This document shows positions 9,565-18,306 of a stretch of DNA of 64,000 nt, piece by piece. The stretch is taken from contig QJPH01000314.1 of the NCBI GenBank assembly GCA_003242955.1, forward strand, positions 1 through 64,000. Reading direction: 5' to 3'. Made by a program: the position numbers and the translations under genes. Source of the stretch: Candidatus Methylumidiphilus alinenensis. GTDB lineage: Bacteria > Pseudomonadota > Gammaproteobacteria > Methylococcales > Methylococcaceae. How positions within the stretch are numbered: the stretch's first letter is position 1; the number at the start of each line of letters is the position of its first letter. Under the pieces are notes generated by a model, which was not told the origin of the DNA, made no database searches, and worked only from the letters and a program-made list of their open reading frames with translations.

Positions 9565-10545
9565 CTACCGAAATACGGACAAAAGCTTGTTCTTCAACTT
9601 GAGTGCAAACATGACCAACTTCCACGAGCGAGAATTAAGTATGGCATTGTAGTTCACCATGTGTCCAGATCCGTCCATTTCTTGTTTGATGTTCATAAAC
9701 CGCCGCAAACGGTCTTCCTTTTCCACCAACAGCTTTTGATACATTTCAAGCAAGCCGTCTCGCTGGGTAAACAAGTTGCGCAAATTCCGTACATCCTCTT
9801 CGCTCAGGGTTTTACCTGCTTGGATGTCTTTGGGAAAGGGTCTGCACAAGTAGAAGGTGGTGTGCGGTGCAACAGCGTCTTCAACCGGGCGGTCCTTGGT
9901 GTAAAGATAGATGGCGAAGGATTTGCGCGACAGGTGTTTACGGTCTTCGGGCAAATGGATGGTTTCGAAGCCGTGCCAAGAATATTCACTGGTTTCAAAA
10001 ATCACGCACCGGTTGAACAAAGGCAGAATACTTTCGATCTCGTCAACTTCGGGGTGGCGCGGGTCGGAATGCAGTTCGATCAGACCGCCCCAATTGTCCT
10101 CCCATTCCTTGTTAAGGTAAACCAACAAGTTCAATCGGCGGTGCAACATGCGGCGTTCGTCGATATTGAAATCGACATGAATATCCAGAGCCTGTCCATC
10201 AAGGTTTTCATGGGTGCCCCCCCCAAACAAGGTTCCGTCGGCAATCAAGTCGGGTATGCCAGTGATGGCTGAAACGGCATCAAGGAATTCTTTCGAGTTG
10301 ATGTATTGATAAAACTGCTTGTAGAAAGGGCTGATATCGGACACCACTTCATGCACCGACTTGCCACCAACCTCGCCCATCTCGTTGATTGCTTTGCTGG
10401 GATCAAAACTTGGGAAGTCCCGCAACAAGGATTCGCAAAACTCAGGTTGCAAAAATCCGTCGATACACACATGGCGGAATGGTAGGGCCGCTTGGAAAGT
10501 TTTCTGTATCTCGTCTGCCCGGTTGATGATTTCTGGATTGATCAT
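9565..10545 (-). CDS. 2OG-Fe(II) oxygenase-like protein
   Basis: HVCIDGFLQPEFCESLL, LDIHVDFNIDERRMLHRRLNLLVYLNKEWEDNWGGLIEL (HxD region) and WHGFE; C-terminus SRSWKLVMFALKLK. Confidence 0.8.
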   Translation of the reverse strand: MINPEIINRADEIQKTFQAALPFRHVCIDGFLQPEFCESLLRDFPSFDPSKAINEMGEVGGKSVHEVVSDISPFYKQFYQYINSKEFLDAVSAITGIPDLIADGTLFGGGTHENLDGQALDIHVDFNIDERRMLHRRLNLLVYLNKEWEDNWGGLIELHSDPRHPEVDEIESILPLFNRCVIFETSEYSWHGFETIHLPEDRKHLSRKSFAIYLYTKDRPVEDAVAPHTTFYLCRPFPKDIQAGKTLSEEDVRNLRNLFTQRDGLLEMYQKLLVEKEDRLRRFMNIKQEMDGSGHMVNYNAILNSRSWKLVMFALKLKNKLLSVFR

Positions 10546-10670
10546 GGGTTGAATTCTGGAAAATGTTAAGATAAACGGCTTAATGCAATTATCCCTATTA
10601 TGTTTGATGCCTTGATCTTTTTCAATGTTAAGGCATAGTTCAAACCATTTTTTAATCGTGGAGCAATGCG

Positions 10671-11078
10671 ATGAGTTTTCAAGGGGCAGGTGGTACGCCG
10701 GGGGGGGTGGGGTCTTTCATCATTGGTTTTGTGATGATGTGTTCAGGGTTTTATTTACTCTTGCATTCCATCCACGTCAGCAATTCTTTCAGTTTTGGCG
10801 CGAGTTTGTACCAAATTCCGATGTTCGGATATTCAGCCTCAATCACTGGCGGCACCTTGTTGATACCGTTTGTTTTTGGCATCGGGATGATTTTTTATAA
10901 TGCCCGAAATCTGATTGGCTGGGCGCTGGTCGTGGGTGCGGTCAGTGCGATGGTAATCGGTGTATTGTCCGGCCTGCGTTTTACTCTCCATGATATGACG
11001 CTATTTGATTTACTCACCATCCTTGTGCTGTCCATCGGCGGGCTAGGCTTGTTTCTCAGTTCATTGCGGTCTACTTGA
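10671..11078 (+). CDS. Hypothetical membrane protein
   Basis: Multiple hydrophobic segments; no antisense competitor of comparable quality. Confidence 0.6.
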   Translation: MSFQGAGGTPGGVGSFIIGFVMMCSGFYLLLHSIHVSNSFSFGASLYQIPMFGYSASITGGTLLIPFVFGIGMIFYNARNLIGWALVVGAVSAMVIGVLSGLRFTLHDMTLFDLLTILVLSIGGLGLFLSSLRST

Positions 11079-11466
11079 CAATAACCGGAAACTCGACCCG
11101 ATTCGCCGGTGCCACGGCTTGCTCCCAAGGGCGGCGATATTCCAAGCGGAGGGTTTCCGTTCCTGGCTTCACTGCACGGAATGTCCAATGTTCAATGCCG
11201 CCACCCCCCATCAACCCCTTGTCGGGATTGTCGGCAGCGTAGACAGGCTTTCCTTCTTGAACGACAATGCCGCTCGATTGCCCATCAAATACCCAACGAT
11301 AGCCGGTCGTCGGGTTCGACCCTAGTGTTAGCTGAAAGGCTTGCCCGACTTGTAATTCAATGGTGCGTCCATTGTCGGCATCGGTCGCCTTCTGCGGTTT
11401 TGCATGGAGTGGGTTCGTTATCATTAGGGATGCGAGTAATACGAGCGGGGCGGTTTTGCGGTTCAT
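11071..11466 (-). CDS. Chagasin-family (I42) protease inhibitor, secreted
   Basis: Signal peptide; LTLGSNPTTGYRWVF, GGGGIEHWTFRAVKPGTETLRLEYRRPWE conserved loops. Confidence 0.9.
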   Translation of the reverse strand: MNRKTAPLVLLASLMITNPLHAKPQKATDADNGRTIELQVGQAFQLTLGSNPTTGYRWVFDGQSSGIVVQEGKPVYAADNPDKGLMGGGGIEHWTFRAVKPGTETLRLEYRRPWEQAVAPANRVEFPVIVK

Positions 11467-11517
11467 AGTGGTTCCTGATTAGCAAGATTGTTCAGCCAAT
11501 TTGTAAACCTAGCCGTA

Positions 11518-11691
11518 TTCGTCATTCCGGCAGGGATTGCCGGAATCCAGAACACAGGGAGGTGAATCTAGTTTGCCCTCCATGGCTACTGGATGCATTC
11601 GGGACATCCGTGTCCCGAACCCTTCGGGCGGCTAAGCCGTGCAAATCGGCTATCCTGCCGATTTGTCCGGCAATCCCTGCCGGAATGACGG
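11518..11691. repeat. Palindromic repeat with internal cargo module
   Basis: cgtcattccggcagggattgccggaatccag ... ggcaatccctgccggaatgacgg, with internal gggacatccgtgtccc / cccttcgggcgg / aaatcggctatcctgccgattt. Confidence 0.85.
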
Positions 11692-12119
11692 CGTTTTGGG
11701 TTTAGCTGAAACATCTTCCTAATCAGGTCAGTTTATACTATCCACAATAGACTCTATAGAGAAAAACAGGATGGATTTGAAAGTTTTCCAAGATATGGGC
11801 CAGACTGTTTGGCGCTGGTTGCATGATGACGAGAACAACCGGGACACGCTTTCCTGAATTGCCGCGGGAGTGGTTGCCGTTGTTGGGGCTTGTGGAAATT
11901 TTGGAATCAAAACCTGCGTAGGGGCGGGTTCCAAACCCGCCCTTTTGCCCCATCTGGCTGAATCAACACTAAAGGAGCGAATCCCTTATGTCCAAAGCCG
12001 GTTTGAAACAACGTACAATAGTGGGCCACCTAGATGAAAAGGGCTTGGGTATAGGGCCTATCGGGTTACGGCGCAAGCGGCTAACCTGACCTATAGCCCA
12101 TAGGCATTTTGGTAAAAAA

Positions 12120-12207
12120 TGTAGGATGTGCCGAGGAACGAGGCGCATCATTCGCGTTTTCAGACCTGCACGGTTGATGGGCTTCGCAAGCTCAGCCCAT
12201 CCTACGT
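12120..12207. repeat. Repeat with terminal inverted motif gtaggatg...catcctac
   Basis: gtaggatgtgccgaggaacgaggcgcatc ... gatgggcttcgcaagctcagcccatcctac. Confidence 0.7.
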
Positions 12208-12277
12208 CACATAGATATTTTTCGAGTGAAATGGGAGTAATTCAGATTGTTTTCAATGATTATAATAAGGTAATATT

Positions 12278-12934
12278 ATGTTTATTTGGTCAGACACATT
12301 TAATACAAATATAGAGCTTGTTGATTTACAGCACAAGAACCTTTTTCAGTTGCTTAACAAGCTGAGCTTAAACATTAAACAAGACAATATAAGCTATGAA
12401 GATGTGAATAACTCTATTAAACTGTTAATCCATTATACAGAAAATCATTTACGCGATGAAGAACTCCTGATGATGGAAAGTCGCATTGATAAGCGGCATT
12501 TAACTAAACACCGTATGGAGCATAATTCTTTTTTGTATGATGTTGGCCTTTTTAGCGATATAACTTCTTCCGATGATCGCCGCATCACTAGAAAAGCGAC
12601 AAATCTGGTGCGCTTCATAACCTATTGGCTAATATTCCATATCTTAGGGACGGACATGCTTATGTCTGCACAATTGACTAATATTAAAGCAGGAATGAGT
12701 CCTCAGCAAGCGTTTGATATGTTGAAAGACCATAAGATTGACCCTGCTACAGTCAACTTAATGCTGGATGCAATCATTAACCTATGGCTTGATGCCAAAG
12801 AGCGCTGCAATCAGATGGAGATAAAAGTGACTGAATTGCAAAAGACAATAGAGTCTCTCCAATCCAAACAGGAACCTTCTACCATAAACCAATCTGAGGA
12901 TTCGGCCTTGGAAATGGATTGGTTCATCAAATAG
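12278..12934 (+). CDS. Bacteriohemerythrin with C-terminal extension (copy 1)
   Basis: WSDTFNTNIELVDLQHKNLFQLLNKL, HYTENHLRDEE, HLTKHRMEH and HILGTD iron-ligand pattern. Confidence 0.9.
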   Translation: MFIWSDTFNTNIELVDLQHKNLFQLLNKLSLNIKQDNISYEDVNNSIKLLIHYTENHLRDEELLMMESRIDKRHLTKHRMEHNSFLYDVGLFSDITSSDDRRITRKATNLVRFITYWLIFHILGTDMLMSAQLTNIKAGMSPQQAFDMLKDHKIDPATVNLMLDAIINLWLDAKERCNQMEIKVTELQKTIESLQSKQEPSTINQSEDSALEMDWFIK

Positions 12935-12988
12935 ATAGTTCAGCAGAGTTGGTGCTTATGATGATAAAATCACTGTAAGGATGTTTAA

Positions 12989-13612
12989 ATGCTTTTGTGG
13001 TCGGGTAGTTTTGAGACAAAAATCGACTTTGTCGATAGGCATCATAAAGAGATATTTCAACTGCTGAATAATCTTATAAACAAAATGCAACAGGGAAATA
13101 TAAGCCATGAAGATATTGATAGTGCCGTACATCTATTGATCCACCATACTAAAAACAATTTCCATAATGAAGAACTATTAATGCTAGAAAGCCATGTCGA
13201 TCAAAGGCATTCGGCTATGCATCACATGGAACATCAATCCTTCATCTATGATATTGATAATTTTAGTGAAATATCAGGTTCTTATGATCGTAGAATTACC
13301 GGAAAGGTAGATAAACTCGTGCGCTTCATGACCTTTTGGCTAACCTATCATACCTTGGGTACGGATAAGCTTATGGCCGCGCAAATTGCCAATATTAAGT
13401 CGGGCATGACACCTCAACAAGCCTACGATTCATTGAAAGATCAAAAACAGGATCCTGTCACCGTCAAAATGATACAAGATTCATTGCTTAACTTATGGCT
13501 TGAGAGTAAGGAGAGATGCGCACAGTTGGAAAAAAAGTGCGGCGAATTTGAAAAAAACATAGAAGAACTCAAGGTAGAATTGCAAATAATGACCTTCACA
13601 CACCATAATTAA
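12989..13612 (+). CDS. Bacteriohemerythrin with C-terminal extension (copy 2)
   Basis: WSGSFETKIDFVDRHHKEIFQLLNNL, HHTKNNFHNEE, HSAMHHMEH, HTLGTD; paralogue of the preceding ORF. Confidence 0.9.
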   Translation: MLLWSGSFETKIDFVDRHHKEIFQLLNNLINKMQQGNISHEDIDSAVHLLIHHTKNNFHNEELLMLESHVDQRHSAMHHMEHQSFIYDIDNFSEISGSYDRRITGKVDKLVRFMTFWLTYHTLGTDKLMAAQIANIKSGMTPQQAYDSLKDQKQDPVTVKMIQDSLLNLWLESKERCAQLEKKCGEFEKNIEELKVELQIMTFTHHN

Positions 13613-13636
13613 CTATTTTAAGATCGAGTACCCTAC

Positions 13637-15541
13637 ATGGACTTAACGGTTTTAAAATCACGCATACCCCATTCATTTTGGCGTTTTGCGTTGGTGGGCA
13701 TCGGCGGTTTGTTAGTCGATTTGACCGTCCTCTATGTTGGCCTTTGGGGTTTGGGCTTGCCATGGTTTTTAGCGAAGGTGTTTTCCTTTTTTACCGCCGC
13801 AACATTCACTTGGTGGATGAACAGGCAATATAACTTTGGCAAAAGCGACAAATCCATCATTATTGAATGGGGAAGCTTTTTAGCAACCAATGCTTTTGGC
13901 GGCTTTGTCAATTTATCCATTTACACCGCCGCTGTCACACAGTTTCCCCCTTACGTTTGGATGCCTGCCGTGGCGACTGGATTAGGCTCGTTGGGTGGCC
14001 TATTTTTTAATTATTTGCTGTCCAAACATATCGTTTTTAGCAAAATCTCCAAGCAGGAAATCATTGCCAAGTACGCTGAGATAGCGGATGTCCCTCCTTT
14101 TCCCCGCATACTTTATTTAATCACTTTTCTTGTTTGCTTGACCTTTGGCTTGGTGGCACTTTGGTTTGGCATGGACACCCGTTGGGATTTAACAACTTAC
14201 CCACTGTACAACGATTGGGCATTTGTCAACGGACTGGCCGACAGCAATTGGCTGCTAAGCCAGATAGCCAATTTATACAATCCACTGCTGGCAGCGCCTT
14301 ATACAATGGCGACCGAACGTCTGCCCGCACAGGCCATCGGATTCGCATTGGGTACGCTTCATGGTTTTAACTTTCTGCCCTTGTCTGCCATCGCCTGGCA
14401 TCTTTTGACTTTAACCCACCCGCGCCATCGCCTTTATGCTTCTGCTATTTTGGCCTTGGTTGGGTTGTGTGGTGCCGGAGGGCTTTCCGAAATTGGCATC
14501 ATGTTTTATGACAATGTGTTAAGTTTGGGGGTGTTGGCCTCAATTCTGTTGGTGGTGTCAAACTGGAACAAAATCATCCATGGATCTAAGCTTACAAGCA
14601 TTGCCTGGACGGCCGTAGCCGGCGTTCCTGTAGGAATGGTTTTTGGGTTGAAACAATCCATGGTGATATATTGTGTTGGGCTGACGGTGGCTTTTCTTGT
14701 TGCCGACATGGCCCCACTGCGCCGGGTACGCACGAGTTTTTGCTTTGGCATCGGGGTTTTGATTGGATTCGCCTTGAGCGGGGGTTATTGGGCCGTGCAT
14801 TTGTGGAAAACCGTTGGCAATCCCTTCTTCCCTTATTTTAATCAAACATTCCGCACGCTATTGGTTCTGCCCGTTCCTTACCGGGCTCCCGATTTTATTC
14901 CGCAGGGTCTCGTTGAAAAAATTTTGTTCGTTTTTCGTTTTAGCTTCAATAGCCACTTGTGCGGAGAAACCGGCTTTCGTGATTTTCGTATTTTGGCACT
15001 ACTAATCCTACTTCTGCTGGCTGCACTGGCGAGGATTTGGCGCAAGCAGCCCCATCCTTTTACCCATCCCGGGCCTACTGTTTGGATTTTGGTGGCGGGT
15101 TTAGTGACCTATGCCATTTGGGTTCCTTGGCTTGCCATTTACCGCTATATTGTACCCTTGGAAATACTTGCCCCATTGTTGTCAATAGCCGCCATTGGGC
15201 TATTACCACTGGGAAAAAGAACACGCCTAGGCGCTGCGGTCAGCTTAATAGCTTTTTTAACTGTTTCAACGATACCAAGCCACTGGTTACAGACACCTTG
15301 GGAGGACAGCAATTCTCATTTTGGCAAAAACGCCGTCATTCCGGCTAGGATGCCGGAATCCAGTGCCATGGATCACTGCCATTATGTTAAGGATTTTCCG
15401 TTCGCACTGAGCCTGTCGAAGGGTGGACGGAAAATCCCCAGATTATTGATCGTTAAGCCGTTCATGGTTCGACAGGCTCACCACGAACGGCTTAACTTAA
15501 TGGCAGTGAGTGCCATGGATGGTAACGAGTCGGTTGAGTAG
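13637..15541 (+). CDS. GtrA-domain multi-pass membrane protein with repeat-derived C-terminus
   Basis: FWRFALVGIGGLLVDLTVLYVGLWGLGLPWFLAKVFSFFTAATFTWWMNRQYNF is GtrA-like; C-terminus FALSLSKG...MVRQAHHERL is translated repeat. Confidence 0.8.
   Translation: MDLTVLKSRIPHSFWRFALVGIGGLLVDLTVLYVGLWGLGLPWFLAKVFSFFTAATFTWWMNRQYNFGKSDKSIIIEWGSFLATNAFGGFVNLSIYTAAVTQFPPYVWMPAVATGLGSLGGLFFNYLLSKHIVFSKISKQEIIAKYAEIADVPPFPRILYLITFLVCLTFGLVALWFGMDTRWDLTTYPLYNDWAFVNGLADSNWLLSQIANLYNPLLAAPYTMATERLPAQAIGFALGTLHGFNFLPLSAIAWHLLTLTHPRHRLYASAILALVGLCGAGGLSEIGIMFYDNVLSLGVLASILLVVSNWNKIIHGSKLTSIAWTAVAGVPVGMVFGLKQSMVIYCVGLTVAFLVADMAPLRRVRTSFCFGIGVLIGFALSGGYWAVHLWKTVGNPFFPYFNQTFRTLLVLPVPYRAPDFIPQGLVEKILFVFRFSFNSHLCGETGFRDFRILALLILLLLAALARIWRKQPHPFTHPGPTVWILVAGLVTYAIWVPWLAIYRYIVPLEILAPLLSIAAIGLLPLGKRTRLGAAVSLIAFLTVSTIPSHWLQTPWEDSNSHFGKNAVIPARMPESSAMDHCHYVKDFPFALSLSKGGRKIPRLLIVKPFMVRQAHHERLNLMAVSAMDGNESVE
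15373..15508. mobile_element. MITE-like element, TIR tcactgccatta(a/t)gttaag, 11-bp TSD
   Basis: Ends tcactgccattatgttaag / cttaacttaatggcagtg; flanking direct repeat agtgccatgga at 15362-15372 and 15509-15519. Confidence 0.85.
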
Positions 15542-15585
15542 GGGATTGATTAATCGTCGATTGCGGATTCTAGTTCAACGGCTAC

Positions 15586-16179
15586 TCAGGTTGCCTCTTT
15601 CGCTTCGACAAGGATTTCGACAGCTTCTTTCAGTACATATAATCCGATTAATAACCCGATTATCAAATCCACAATGCTCAACCCGGTCACTGCGACAATG
15701 CCCCCTGAAGCGAAAACAGCAAGGTTGGCAATCACATCAGCCCTTGTGCAGATGTAGCTCGCCCGCAGGTGGACCTCGCCGCGATGGAATTTTGCAACTT
15801 GCGTCAGTACGTAAAGATTGACTGCAAACGAAACGGTGGAATAAACCATCATTACCGACCCGACCGGCTCGCTGCCAAAAAACCATCGCCTCACCACATC
15901 CAAGATGATGCCGATGCCGAGTAAAACCAAAATTCCGCCACTCCAACGAGCGGCATTTTTTTTGAACGCCAGTCCACGCGAGATGGCCATGAGGGACAAC
16001 CCATAGGTTATCGCGTCGGTCAGCATGTCAAGCGCGTCGGCTAGTAGGCCGGTTGATTCCGCCAAAAGGCCCGCAATTGTGCCGATGGCGAACATCGTCA
16101 AATTCAAAGCAAGCGCAACACGCAGCGTTTTGCGCTCCGCTGATGTGTTGGCGCATGCCTTTGCGCAGTCACAACTCAT
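15586..16179 (-). CDS. Cation efflux (CDF-like) family transporter
   Basis: LLAESTGLLADALDMLTDAITYGLSLMAI and RASYICTRADVIANLAVFASGGIVAVTGLSIVDLIIGLLIGLYVLKEAVEIL. Confidence 0.85.
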   Translation of the reverse strand: MSCDCAKACANTSAERKTLRVALALNLTMFAIGTIAGLLAESTGLLADALDMLTDAITYGLSLMAISRGLAFKKNAARWSGGILVLLGIGIILDVVRRWFFGSEPVGSVMMVYSTVSFAVNLYVLTQVAKFHRGEVHLRASYICTRADVIANLAVFASGGIVAVTGLSIVDLIIGLLIGLYVLKEAVEILVEAKEAT

Positions 16180-16180
16180 T

Positions 16181-16840
16181 CTAGTTTGAACGCGCCGGAA
16201 TGGTTTGGAAAACCCCGTCTTTCCCCATCATTTCGTAAAAATCATGGATCATGGTTTCCCAGCGTTCGGTCTGATCGGTATTCCGCAAATAGGTCAGCGG
16301 CGGCAGCATCGTTATGCCTTCGGCGGCTTCCGCCACTTGATAGGTCTTGAGGGTCTTGCTGTTGCCGTCCCTGAGGGTGGCTTCCAAAAAGTCTTCGTCG
16401 CCTTTCACCACGCAGGGTGTGATGGCTAGGCCACCAAAGGCCGCACCTGCCACGCAGTCGGTGATGGCATTGGCGGTGTTGTCATCAAATGGCTGGAAGT
16501 TATAACGGGACAGGATGCGCGTGGTCCGGATCGTCATGATCCAATCGGCTTTCTGGATTTCCTTGTCGTGAATCGTGCCATCGTCGGTAAAGATGACGAA
16601 ACCGGGGAATGCATCAAGGCTGCGCCGTTGGAACAAGGCGACGAATTCCGCTGGCAAGCGCTTATCCTGTTGGATGTGGATGTACATCATGGGCTTTTGG
16701 CCCAATTTGGACGAGTCCGGGCCTTTTATGGGGGTAATGGCGGTCTGCTGCGTCGCACAGCCGAGGAGGGCCGCTGCGCACAGGCAGAATGCGATTCGTT
16801 TAAGCCATTGTGTCATGGTCATATCTGGTCTCTTGTTCAT
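16181..16840 (-). CDS. Putative lipoprotein, hypothetical
   Basis: Signal with lipobox ALLGCATQQ. Confidence 0.65.
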   Translation of the reverse strand: MNKRPDMTMTQWLKRIAFCLCAAALLGCATQQTAITPIKGPDSSKLGQKPMMYIHIQQDKRLPAEFVALFQRRSLDAFPGFVIFTDDGTIHDKEIQKADWIMTIRTTRILSRYNFQPFDDNTANAITDCVAGAAFGGLAITPCVVKGDEDFLEATLRDGNSKTLKTYQVAEAAEGITMLPPLTYLRNTDQTERWETMIHDFYEMMGKDGVFQTIPARSN

Positions 16841-18306
16841 TCGGCGGGTGCCGGTGCTTGATCGACCGTGCTGATGGTGCGCAGCCGGTCTGATCTGATT
16901 TTCTGCGGTTCGTCGGTTTGGGCCATGAGATCGGCTTTGGGCTCGACTCCAAGGGATTTTGCCAGTTCATAGTAGGCATTCACCCGGTTGATGGCTGCTG
17001 TGTAATAGTCTAGCATGACGGATTTGTAGGTGCGCTGGGCATCAATGAAATCCAGCACGGTGGCGGCCCCGTGCCTATAAGCCAGTTCCATCCTGTCACG
17101 GGTTTGTGTGGCGTGATTGAGCAACTCCGCTTCAAAGCGCTTAACCACCGCGTTGGTGCTGACCCAGTTGGCATAGGCGTTCACCACGTCGTTGCGCACA
17201 CCCAGCTCGGTTTGCTCCGCCGCCAGCCGCGTCTGGTTGAGGTTGACAGCCGCCTTACTGACCTCGCCTTGGTATTGGTAGAACAAAGGTAGAGGCAAAC
17301 TAATGCCCACAAATCCAGTATTTAAATTCGTGTTGCCTGGGTCTAAGGCATAGCCCGCGTCCAACGTGATATCAGGAATTTTGAGGCGGCGCGCCAATTC
17401 CAAGTCCTTTTCGGCCTGGTCCGCCCGGCGTTTGTCCCCTTCCAAGTCCGGCCTAAGCGACAGTGCCTTGTTGATCATGGCATCCCGCGACAGATCCTGT
17501 CCGATGTCCTTCAACTGCGGAAAGCGGTCTTCCGCCACGAACTGCATGCTTTTGTCCGGCCAGTTCAGGATGACTGCCAGGGTGCCTTGGGCTTGCTCCA
17601 CCGCCGCCTGGGCGTTGTCGAGGTCTGAACTGGCCCGAAGACTCTCGGATTCGACGCGAAGGAGGTCAGACTCAGAGATATCCCCGCTTTGCAGACGCAA
17701 ACGGTTGCTGGCGAGGATCTCCACGTAATGGTTGACCATTTCCTGGGCCAGCCAGCGCACCTTTTGTGCCTGCAACAGGCCGAAATAGGCATCCCTTACC
17801 ACGTTGGTGAAGATGCGGATGGCATCGCGGAAATCGCTTTCGGCGGCCTGGGCGGCGATGGCACTGCTTTGCATGCGCAAGCCCCGCTTGCCCGCCATTT
17901 CGATCAACTGGGAAAGCGTGGCCCACATGCCGGGCCCGCAGTTTTGAGGGTTGGTTTGGGTGCCTATGGGGCAGCCAGCCGAAGGAGCGTTTGTGTTGGG
18001 ATTCTTACTCAACTCCCACACTTGGACACTGATATTCGGGTTGGGTATGGCGGCGGCGATGATTTCCTGGGCTTGGGCGGATTCAAGGTTGTACCGGGCG
18101 GCCAGCAGATTAAGATTGCGCTGGTAAAACAACTGGATGGCTTGTTCTTCGCTCAAGCTGACAGTTTCTGCATGCAAGCGCGGGGAAAAGGCAAAAATCC
18201 ACATCACCGCAAACACAAACAAGCATTGAATAAGCAAAGATCGGGCAAAGGATGTGTTAACCCAGATGTTTTTTTCAACGGATGACATTAGATGCCTAAC
18301 TGTCAT
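16837..18306 (-). CDS. TolC family outer membrane efflux protein (CzcC-like), copy 2
   Basis: LSEEQAIQLFYQRNLNLLAARYNLESAQAQEIIAAAIPNPNISVQVWELS; coiled-coil repeats; high similarity to 18303-19838. Confidence 0.92.
   Translation of the reverse strand: MTVRHLMSSVEKNIWVNTSFARSLLIQCLFVFAVMWIFAFSPRLHAETVSLSEEQAIQLFYQRNLNLLAARYNLESAQAQEIIAAAIPNPNISVQVWELSKNPNTNAPSAGCPIGTQTNPQNCGPGMWATLSQLIEMAGKRGLRMQSSAIAAQAAESDFRDAIRIFTNVVRDAYFGLLQAQKVRWLAQEMVNHYVEILASNRLRLQSGDISESDLLRVESESLRASSDLDNAQAAVEQAQGTLAVILNWPDKSMQFVAEDRFPQLKDIGQDLSRDAMINKALSLRPDLEGDKRRADQAEKDLELARRLKIPDITLDAGYALDPGNTNLNTGFVGISLPLPLFYQYQGEVSKAAVNLNQTRLAAEQTELGVRNDVVNAYANWVSTNAVVKRFEAELLNHATQTRDRMELAYRHGAATVLDFIDAQRTYKSVMLDYYTAAINRVNAYYELAKSLGVEPKADLMAQTDEPQKIRSDRLRTISTVDQAPAPAE

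Noticed and set aside
17689-18285. 198-aa plus-strand ORF, and 19108..19716 minus
   Set aside because: Alternate frames of the TolC-like genes; composition-driven open frames
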